Source of the DNA: Vulcanimicrobiota bacterium | Lineage (GTDB): Bacteria; Vulcanimicrobiota; Vulcanimicrobiia; Eremiobacterales; Eremiobacteraceae | Direction: 5' to 3' | DNA length: 16,157 bases | Assembly: GCA_019232725.1 (NCBI GenBank) | Contig: JAFANK010000139.1 | Location: forward strand, 1-16,157 | Shown here: positions 7,129 through 13,733 of the stretch, piece after piece | How positions within the stretch are numbered: the first letter of the stretch is position 1 | Layout of the letters: each line of letters starts with the position of its first letter | Program-made: the position numbers and the translations under genes | Notes under the pieces: generated by a model | The model's database searches: none | What the model was told of the DNA's origin: nothing | What the model saw: only the letters and a program-made list of their open reading frames with translations

Positions 7129-10100
7129 GTGCGGCCTGTGTCTGTGGCAACGACCTCATTCACGATGCGCTCCTGCTCGACCGCATGCGCGCCCGGATAG
7201 CCCTCGCTTGGGCTCGCACGGTCCGGGCGTCCGACGTAGTCGAACAGGATGCCGCGCGGCGTCAGCGTCTCACGGATCCGGCGCGAGACAAACGCACGTG
7301 CACCCATGTTCTTGGGCTCCTCTTGCACCCACGTGACGCGCTTGACGTTGGGATACGCGCCGACAATCGCCATGACGCGATCGTAGGGGAAGGGTTCCAA
7401 CAGCTCGACGCGCACGATCGCAAGATCGCCGGCCCGCTCGCGCTGCGCGTGTCCGCTCAGGTCGTAGTAGAGCTTGCCGCTGCATAGCGCCACGTGTTGG
7501 ACAGTCGCACGATCCTTGACCATCGGGTCATCGAGCACCGGTTGGAAGCGGCCAGTGGCAAGTTCTTCACCGTGCGAGCTCGCCGCGTGCAAGCGGAGCA
7601 GGCTCTTCGGCGTCATGATGACGAGCGGCCGCGCCCGTGAGCTGCGCGCCTGGTCGCGCAGCAGGTGGAAGTACTGCGCCGGGGTCGTGGGATTCGCGAT
7701 CCGCAAATTGCCTTCGGCGGCGAGCAGCAGATAGCGCTCGAGCCGAGCGCTCGAGTGCTCCGGTCCAGCACCCTCGTAACCGTGCGGCAGCAACAGCGTC
7801 AGCCGCGAGGTCTGCTGCCATTTGGCACGCCCAGCCGCGATGAACTGGTCGATGATGATCTGGCCGCCGTTGCTGAAGTCCCCGAATTGGGCTTCCCACA
7901 GCACGAGCGCCTCGGGAGCCTCCGCGCTGTAACCATACTCGAAGCCCATGGCCGCGTATTCCGAGAGCGGGCTGTTATGGATCTCAAAGGACGCTTTCGC
8001 GTCGCGCAAGTGCTGCATGGGCGTCCATGGCTGCCCGGTATGCGCATCGTGCAACACGAGATGACGGTGGCTGAACGTGCCGCGTTCTGTGTCTTGGCCG
8101 GTAACGCGGATGGGCACGCCCTCGCGCAGCAGGCTGCCAAAGGCGAGCGCTTCCGCGAGGCCCCAATCGATCTCGCCTGCAGGCTCGAGCGCATCCGCGC
8201 GGCGTTCGAGTTGTCGTTTGAGTTTCGCGTGGATCGTGAAGTCGTTAGGAACGGCGACAAGTTGTGCATTGAGCGAACGCAGCGTGTCGAGCGCAACCGC
8301 GGTTTCGACCGACGCTTCACCATTGGTCTCAAGGTGGCGCGCTTTCGGCTCGTTGTGTGCGCTGGGCGCTTTTGCGGCCTTGGCCGTCGCATGCGCTTCC
8401 GCTACCCTGTTCTGTGCACGTTCGAGGCTGGCTTTTGCCTCTGTGTCGGTGATCGTGCCTTCCTCGATCAAGCGGCGCGCGAAGATGTCACGTGCCGTCG
8501 GGTGCTTGGCGATGCGCTCGTACATGTCTGGTTGCGTGTACGCCGGCTCGTCCGCTTCGTTGTGGCCAAAGCGGCGATAGCCGATGAGGTCGATAAGCGC
8601 GTCACGATGGAAGCGGCGTCGATATTCGACGGCGAGATGGACAGCGGCGATCGCCGCTTCGATGTCATCGGCGTTGACGTGGATGATCGGGACGTCGAAG
8701 CCCTTGGCCAAGTCGCTCGCATAGCGCGTGGAGCGGCCCTCGCTCGGGGGTGTCGTGAAGCCGATCTGATTGTTGGCGATGATGTGCAGCGTGCCGCCCG
8801 TCGTGTACCCAGCCAGCCCTTGCATGTTGAAGACTTCAGCGACAACTCCCTGACCGGCGAAGGCTGCATCGCCGTGGATGAGGATAGCCGCTGCGCGCGA
8901 AGTGTCTTGGACGGCGATGTTGTGGCGGCGGTCGGTTTGCACGGCGCGTGTCTGGCCCTCGACAACGCTGTCGACCGCTTCTAAGTGGCTCGGGTTGTTC
9001 GCAAGAACGACGCGGATCTTCTTGCCGCTCTCCGTCTCGTAGGTGCCCGTCGCGCCCTGGTGATACTTGACGTCACCGGTCACGTCGCCCTCACCACGCA
9101 CGAATCCACGCTCTTGTGCGTGCTCGAATTCGAGCAGGATCTCTTCGTAGGGCCGGTCGACCACGTGGGTGATGACGGCCAGCCGACCGCGATGCGCCAT
9201 GCCCAAACGCACTTCGGCCGTGCCTTCGTCTGCGAGCACGTGCAACATCTCTTCAAGCATGGGCACCATGGCGTCCAGACCTTCAATAGAAAACGTCTTC
9301 TGGCCCAAAAACGCCTTGCGGAGATATCGCTCGAACGACTCGACGCGCGTGAGCCGCTCGAGCAGCTCCAGTTTGCGCTCGCGCGATAGGGGTTGGCGGT
9401 GCGCGCCCGATTCGATCTGCTGGCGCAACCAAGAGCGCTGCTCGTGGTTGCTGATGTGCTCGACCTCGTACGCGATCGTCGAGCAATATGTGTCACGCAA
9501 ACGGTGTAAGACGTCGACCATGGTCTGTGCCGGCGCATAGATGCGCAGTGCCGACGCGGGCACGCGCTCCATCAGTGCGTGGTCGAGTCCCAGGCTGCTG
9601 GGCTCGAGCGCCGTATCAAAAGGCGATGCATCGGCGAGCGGATCCAGGCGAGCCGCGTTCACGCCGTGCGTCCGGTATCGCATGACAAGGCCCATGCCGG
9701 CTGCCGCGGCTCGTGCCACGTCGGCGGCTGCTGGTTCGCCCGTTGCCTGCGGCCGAGGAGCCGGTGCCTGCGCATGTGCTGGTGGTGCACCCACGGCCAG
9801 AGCTGCGAAGATCGCTTCATAAAATCCGTCGGCTCCCGAGAGCAGCTGATCGATCCGCCGTAAGAATTCGCCTGATTCTGCACCCTGGATGATGCGGTGA
9901 TCGTATGTGCTCGTGAGCGTCATGGTCTTTTGGACGCCAAGGCTGCGCAGGGTCGCCTCGGGCAGCGACCCTAAACCGGGCGGATAGCCGATCGCTCCGG
10001 CCGCTACGATCGTGCCTTGCCCGTGCATCAGTCGCGGCACGGAAGCGACCGTGCCGATGCCGCCTGGGTTAGTGAGCGTGAGCGTCGCGCCTGCGAGGTC

Positions 10101-11150
10101 GCCGGGTGTGAGCGTGCTCGCGCGGGCTTTTTCGACGAGCGCTTCGTAGGCGCGATAGAACGCCACAAAATCAAGCCGGTCGGCATCGCGGACCACCGGC
10201 ACGACGAGCATACGCGAGCCGTCGGCGCGTTTCACGTCCACGGCCAAGCCCAGGTGCACGCCGCGTTCCACCCGCTCTGGGCCGTCGTCAGCGCGGCGGA
10301 AGCTTGTCGCCATTGCGGGCACCGCGCGCGTGGCTTGTGCGATCGCGTACGCCAAGATATGGGTGAACGAGATCTTCTCGCTGCGGCCGCCTGCGCGCAA
10401 TGCAGCGTTGAGTTCCCGCCGGCGCGTATCGAGCACGTCGACCGAGATCGTGCGGAAGCTTGTCGCCGTCGGGATCGTGAGGCTGCGCTCCATGTGATCG
10501 GCAAGCGATGCAGCCGCGCCGCGCAAACGCGTCGTGCGCTCTCCGGGAACGGCGCCTCGCGGTTGCGCTGTGGCCGGCGCGGGCGTTTGCGCAGCACCGT
10601 CGATCGCGCGGGTGATGTCCGACCGGCGCACCGGCGCTTGGGGATACGCGGGTTGCACGTCGCCGAGCTTGACGTCGTGGATCGCCGCCATTCGGCGCGC
10701 GAGCGGCGACACGAACGGACCGCCATCTGCGGGCGCAGTTGGCTGCGTTGCAGCCTGCGTCGTGGCTGAAGCAGACGGCGCTGGTGCATTGTTGGGTGTG
10801 GGCGCCGCCAGTGCTGCCGCGGATGGGGCAGAAGCAGCAGCCTGTGGTGCAGCTGGTGCGGCCGAGGTAGTGGCCCCGTCGCCGCCGGCGGGATCGATCT
10901 CCGCAAGTTTGGCGCCGACTTTCACCGTCGCGCCTTCCTCGACCAGGATCTTCGTCAGCGTACCGCCTGCCGGTGAGGGCACCTCGACATCGACCTTATC
11001 CGTCGTGACGTCGACCAGCGGCTCGCCCGCCGCGACAGCGTCACCCGGCTTCTTGCGCCAGCTCGTCACCGAGCCTTCCGCAACCGATTCGCCCATCTCG
11101 GGCAGAAGCACATCAATCGTCGGCACGAAGTCAGCTTTCAGCGCCCACAC
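7125..11150 (-). CDS. kgd: Single-chain 2-oxoglutarate dehydrogenase: lipoyl-PSBD-like-E2-E1 fusion
   Basis: A 1341-residue protein joining parts normally made as SucA and SucB. Residues 9-88 are a lipoyl domain with the lipoylation motif DKVDVEVPSP (Lys52). An Ala/Pro-rich linker (89-143) follows, then a degenerate subunit-binding domain (about 145-185) that lacks GTGxxGR. The E2 acyltransferase domain (about 205-455) has TSTYDHRIIQGAESGEF; His418 is kept, but the usual HxxxDG Asp is Gln422. The E1 decarboxylase (about 485-1341) has MAHRGRL, TPP-site GDAAFAGQGVV (760-770), NNQIGFTT and RGTFSHRHLVLHD. The E2-E1 order and HRIIQG motif recall actinobacterial Kgd/OdhA, which to my knowledge lack their own lipoyl domain. 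It would turn 2-oxoglutarate, CoA and NAD+ into succinyl-CoA with the E3 encoded next. The start is GTG at 11150; an in-frame GTG at 11126 (VPTIDVLLPEMGE) is equally plausible. Confidence 0.95.
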   Translation of the reverse strand: MWALKADFVPTIDVLLPEMGESVAEGSVTSWRKKPGDAVAAGEPLVDVTTDKVDVEVPSPAGGTLTKILVEEGATVKVGAKLAEIDPAGGDGATTSAAPAAPQAAASAPSAAALAAPTPNNAPAPSASATTQAATQPTAPADGGPFVSPLARRMAAIHDVKLGDVQPAYPQAPVRRSDITRAIDGAAQTPAPATAQPRGAVPGERTTRLRGAAASLADHMERSLTIPTATSFRTISVDVLDTRRRELNAALRAGGRSEKISFTHILAYAIAQATRAVPAMATSFRRADDGPERVERGVHLGLAVDVKRADGSRMLVVPVVRDADRLDFVAFYRAYEALVEKARASTLTPGDLAGATLTLTNPGGIGTVASVPRLMHGQGTIVAAGAIGYPPGLGSLPEATLRSLGVQKTMTLTSTYDHRIIQGAESGEFLRRIDQLLSGADGFYEAIFAALAVGAPPAHAQAPAPRPQATGEPAAADVARAAAAGMGLVMRYRTHGVNAARLDPLADASPFDTALEPSSLGLDHALMERVPASALRIYAPAQTMVDVLHRLRDTYCSTIAYEVEHISNHEQRSWLRQQIESGAHRQPLSRERKLELLERLTRVESFERYLRKAFLGQKTFSIEGLDAMVPMLEEMLHVLADEGTAEVRLGMAHRGRLAVITHVVDRPYEEILLEFEHAQERGFVRGEGDVTGDVKYHQGATGTYETESGKKIRVVLANNPSHLEAVDSVVEGQTRAVQTDRRHNIAVQDTSRAAAILIHGDAAFAGQGVVAEVFNMQGLAGYTTGGTLHIIANNQIGFTTPPSEGRSTRYASDLAKGFDVPIIHVNADDIEAAIAAVHLAVEYRRRFHRDALIDLIGYRRFGHNEADEPAYTQPDMYERIAKHPTARDIFARRLIEEGTITDTEAKASLERAQNRVAEAHATAKAAKAPSAHNEPKARHLETNGEASVETAVALDTLRSLNAQLVAVPNDFTIHAKLKRQLERRADALEPAGEIDWGLAEALAFGSLLREGVPIRVTGQDTERGTFSHRHLVLHDAHTGQPWTPMQHLRDAKASFEIHNSPLSEYAAMGFEYGYSAEAPEALVLWEAQFGDFSNGGQIIIDQFIAAGRAKWQQTSRLTLLLPHGYEGAGPEHSSARLERYLLLAAEGNLRIANPTTPAQYFHLLRDQARSSRARPLVIMTPKSLLRLHAASSHGEELATGRFQPVLDDPMVKDRATVQHVALCSGKLYYDLSGHAQRERAGDLAIVRVELLEPFPYDRVMAIVGAYPNVKRVTWVQEEPKNMGARAFVSRRIRETLTPRGILFDYVGRPDRASPSEGYPGAHAVEQERIVNEVVATDTGRT

Positions 11151-11166
11151 AAGCGCGCCCTGGCAT

Positions 11167-11196
11167 GCACGCGTGGGCTCTCGCGGCGACGCGTGC
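11167..11196. repeat. Inverted repeat between the reductase and 2-oxoglutarate dehydrogenase genes
   Basis: Perfect 8-bp arms GCACGCGT (11167-11174) and ACGCGTGC (11189-11196) with a 14-nt loop, in the 58-nt gap between two operon genes and ending 16 nt before the GTG start. In mRNA it would be a GC-rich hairpin. Possible roles are an RNA processing or stability site or an operator. No U-tract follows, so a simple terminator is unlikely. Confidence 0.45.
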
Positions 11197-11208
11197 GGCG
11201 CAAGGCTG

Positions 11209-11964
11209 CTAGCGCACGTACGAGCCGCCGTTGACGTCTATTGTCGCACCATTGAGATACGTCGACGTGCGCGACGCGAGGAAGGTGATGACGCGCGCTA
11301 CATCATCGGCGCTACCGACATGGCCGAGCGGTATCTCCGCCTCGATCGCACTCCTGCGCTGCGCGAGATCGGGGCCGGCCATTTCGGTCTCGATAAAACC
11401 CGGCGCGATGGCCATCGCGACGATGCCATCGGGAGCGCACGATCGCGCGATCGACTTGGTGAGATTGATCAGCGCTGCCTTGCTCGCGCCGTAATCGGCG
11501 ACCGTGAGCTCGCCACGGTGCGCAGCGCGCGACGCGACGTTGATGATCGTGCCGCCGCCGCCTTGCGCCCGCAACTGGCGCATCGCAAGCCACGCGAGGT
11601 TTGCGGCTCCGAAGAGGTTGACATCGAAGGTATGTTGCCAACCGCTGCGCCACGCGGCATAGTCGCTGCCGGCAAATGGGTTGTCGACGAAGATCGCCGC
11701 GTTGTTGACGAGCACATCCAGCCGCCCGAAGCGCGCGACGCACGCGTCGACGAGCGCAGGCAGCTCATCGTGCACGGCCAGGTCACAGCGGCGCGCCGCC
11801 ACAGTATCCCCGAGTTCGTCGACGAGCGCTAGTGCGCGTGACGCACCAGAGAGAAACGTGAAGTAGACGCGAGCACCGCAGCGATGAAGATCGCGAACCG
11901 CTGCCGCACCGATGCCTGCAGAACCGCCGGTGAGCAGTACGACGCGATCAGAGAGATCTTGCAT
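11209..11964 (-). CDS. Short-chain dehydrogenase/reductase (FabG-like SDR)
   Basis: A 251-residue classical SDR, expected to be a cytosolic NAD(P)-dependent oxidoreductase tetramer. Motifs are the Rossmann TGGSAGIG (12-19), NNAA (87-90), and the active-site set Asn116, Ser145, Tyr158 and Lys162 in YGASK. APGFIETEM follows at about 187-195, with a C-terminal TYLNGATIDVNGGSYV that is common in 3-oxoacyl-ACP reductase-like members. The start region lacks a Gly-rich motif change or Arg/Asp pattern that I can use to assign NADH or NADPH with confidence. The substrate is unknown; FabG-like 3-oxoacyl reduction or another alcohol/ketone conversion would both fit. The ATG at 11964 is only 3 bases after the stop of the serine hydrolase gene, and the 2-oxoglutarate dehydrogenase gene follows after 58 bases, so it is an operon member. 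Confidence 0.92.
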   Translation of the reverse strand: MQDLSDRVVLLTGGSAGIGAAAVRDLHRCGARVYFTFLSGASRALALVDELGDTVAARRCDLAVHDELPALVDACVARFGRLDVLVNNAAIFVDNPFAGSDYAAWRSGWQHTFDVNLFGAANLAWLAMRQLRAQGGGGTIINVASRAAHRGELTVADYGASKAALINLTKSIARSCAPDGIVAMAIAPGFIETEMAGPDLAQRRSAIEAEIPLGHVGSADDVARVITFLASRTSTYLNGATIDVNGGSYVR

Positions 11965-11967
11965 GCT

Positions 11968-12810
11968 CTAAAGATGCCGGCGCATGAGGCGCATCCAGTG
12001 TACCATGAACGGATTGGCATGCGTGGCGTCAGCCTGATCCGCAGTTGGGATCACCTGGCAATACAGCACCACGACGTAGCGGCGTCCCTCTCGCGTCACG
12101 AGGATGCCCGCGTCATGACTCACCTGCGACGTCTCCCCCGTCTTGTGCATGAACACGTCGCCCTCGTCAAGCCCGGCTGCAAGCTTCTCGCTGTCGACGC
12201 AGGTCGCCAGAATGCGTTGCTGGCGTTCACTTCCAGCCACCGCGCCGCGTGCGATGAGCTCGAGCAAGCGTGCGATCTCGGCAGGCGGGAGACGGTTGCG
12301 ACCCACCTCTTCTGGATCGTTGATCAAGGGCTCGGAACCAGAAAGTTTGCGCCCAAGCAAAAATGTCTGCAAGCCCAACGCTCGCATGGTGGCCGTCACC
12401 CGTTCGCGACGCACGACATCGATGAGCTGGTTCGTCGCGACATTGTCGGAGTGCGCGACCATCAGGTCGACGAGCTCTTGGAGGGTTGCGCGGTATCCAG
12501 GCACGAGTGGCGCGGGTCCAGACGTGGCGGTCATATTGTGTTCTTCGATGGGGACCACAGCGTCAGGCGCGAGCGTCCCCGCCGCGTACCTGCCGAAGAC
12601 TTCCACCATGATCGGCACCTTGATGACGCTCGCCGGATAGATATCGTCGCCCGCGTGCCACTGCGCCGTGCTTCCTGTCTCTAGATCGTGCACGACCGCC
12701 GCCGCCGACCGCACGACGCCGGGACTGGCGACATCTGAGTCCTCAAGCGCGCGACGCAGCCAGCTATGGAGTTCTTCGGCGCGCGGCGCTCGTGGGGCGC
12801 CTGCCATCAC
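11968..12810 (-). CDS. Class A beta-lactamase-like serine hydrolase without signal peptide
   Basis: A 280-residue protein of the class A beta-lactamase fold. The catalytic motifs are in order and well spaced: SVIK (Ser61-Lys64), SDN (121-123), an omega-loop segment SEPLIN where Glu160 and Asn164 align with the Glu166/Asn170 pair of class A enzymes, and HKTGETSQ (KTG 223-225). Members hydrolyse beta-lactams or act as other serine hydrolases, and the genuine lactamases work outside the cytoplasmic membrane. Here the N-terminus (MMAGAPRAPRAEELHSWLRRALEDS) has no signal peptide, and the frame is closed upstream by a stop at 12844. The start is GTG 12810 or ATG 12807. Both overlap the TGA of the exported-protein gene, so translation is probably coupled. 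The real substrate is unknown; antibiotic resistance should not be assumed. Confidence 0.88.
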   Translation of the reverse strand: MMAGAPRAPRAEELHSWLRRALEDSDVASPGVVRSAAAVVHDLETGSTAQWHAGDDIYPASVIKVPIMVEVFGRYAAGTLAPDAVVPIEEHNMTATSGPAPLVPGYRATLQELVDLMVAHSDNVATNQLIDVVRRERVTATMRALGLQTFLLGRKLSGSEPLINDPEEVGRNRLPPAEIARLLELIARGAVAGSERQQRILATCVDSEKLAAGLDEGDVFMHKTGETSQVSHDAGILVTREGRRYVVVLYCQVIPTADQADATHANPFMVHWMRLMRRHL

Positions 12811-13733
12811 GACGTGGCAGGGGCGACGGTCCAGGGCGCGCCGTCATAGACCTCGTCGAAGGCGTAACCGATATTTGCGCCCATGATGCTCGCATGAAAA
12901 TCCACGTGGCCCGTGTAGTGTTGCGCCCCTGGCGTCCCTTGGCCCAGATCGAACTCAGCGGTGCCGCTGAACGTCATCGTGGCCGTGTGGAACCCGCGGT
13001 CCTGGAGATCTTTTGAGGGATTGATGCGGCCGGTCGCGCTGACATCGAAGACGGCGATCCGCTGTTTGCCGCGCTCGTCAACGCGCTGCAGCGTGAGCAC
13101 GTAATCCAACGTGCCGTAGCCCTCTTCGCGGCCGACCACGACCGGACGCGAGAACGTCCACGATTGGCCGATGTCGAGCGGGTTGGCGGGCAGCTCCGAG
13201 AGCACGGCGTCGCCGGGATCTTCGTAGGTGCGGTCGCTCGCCTGTTCTGGCGAAACGCATGCTTTGTACGTCGTCGGGTTGGTGTTGCTGTCGTCGAGTG
13301 GCGGCTCGTCCTTGCAGAGATACGGCTCGTACCCGATGCGGCCGTTTGCGTCGAACGGCACGATCTGCTTGCGGTCGCGTTTTTTGACCGTCGGGTCGGT
13401 GTTGTTCGGGCCGCCATGGTGACGGGCGAAGGCGTCATTGACGTACACGGTCTCGTCGCCGTGCGGCGTCGTGTAGACGCGCGTGCGGTCCTCCACCACG
13501 TAGATCGGGTCGGCGCGGTGCCCGGCCATCTTCTTGAAGACGGCGCTCATCTCGAACGTGATGTTGTGTTGCACGCTGGAGGTGCCGACGAACTGCTCGT
13601 TCTTGGCGGGAACTCGCCACACCAAACGTGCTTGCTGGCTAGGGGGCGCAGGCGGCGGCGCTGCACCAAGCACGAGAAGTGCTGCGCCCAGGCAGAGGCC
13701 GCCGCACAGAACAGGCGTCATACGATGAGGCAA
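12807..13733 (-). CDS. Exported protein of unknown function, first gene of the operon
   Basis: A 308-residue protein starting at TTG 13733, chosen because GGAGGTG sits eight bases upstream; an ATG at 13721 lacks any such site. Residues 1-25 form a signal peptide (MTPVLCGGLCLGAALLVLGAA core). The mature part begins with a Pro-rich stretch (APPPAPPSQQ). It then has a region with many charged and polar residues and one Cys pair (Cys140 in PYLCKDE, Cys159 in YKACVSP) that could form a disulfide outside the cytoplasm. The second half (190-305) is strand-rich: SWTFSRPVVVGREEG, DYVLTLQRVDERG, MTFSGTAEFDLGQG, HYTGHVDFHASI. That pattern suggests a beta-barrel or beta-sandwich secreted domain. I do not recognise the family. 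It heads the run that continues into the serine hydrolase, reductase and 2-oxoglutarate dehydrogenase genes. Confidence 0.85.
   Translation of the reverse strand: MPHRMTPVLCGGLCLGAALLVLGAAPPPAPPSQQARLVWRVPAKNEQFVGTSSVQHNITFEMSAVFKKMAGHRADPIYVVEDRTRVYTTPHGDETVYVNDAFARHHGGPNNTDPTVKKRDRKQIVPFDANGRIGYEPYLCKDEPPLDDSNTNPTTYKACVSPEQASDRTYEDPGDAVLSELPANPLDIGQSWTFSRPVVVGREEGYGTLDYVLTLQRVDERGKQRIAVFDVSATGRINPSKDLQDRGFHTATMTFSGTAEFDLGQGTPGAQHYTGHVDFHASIMGANIGYAFDEVYDGAPWTVAPATS

Noticed and set aside
7665..8984. 439-residue open frame on the plus strand
   Set aside because: Lies fully antisense to the E1 domain of the 2-oxoglutarate dehydrogenase fusion. Its composition is Arg/Ala-rich with no motif, an expected artefact of GC-rich coding DNA.
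10534..11832. 432-residue open frame on the plus strand
   Set aside because: Antisense to the lipoyl/linker region and the SDR gene; Ala/Ser-rich low-complexity translation with no domain.
11968..12810. Acquired antibiotic-resistance gene
   Set aside because: No mobile element or composition break nearby, no export signal, and it sits as an overlapping member of a housekeeping-type operon.
13164..13733. 190-residue N-terminal extension of the glycosidase gene
   Set aside because: Antisense to the exported-protein gene and located before a clear signal peptide; not translated as part of the protein.
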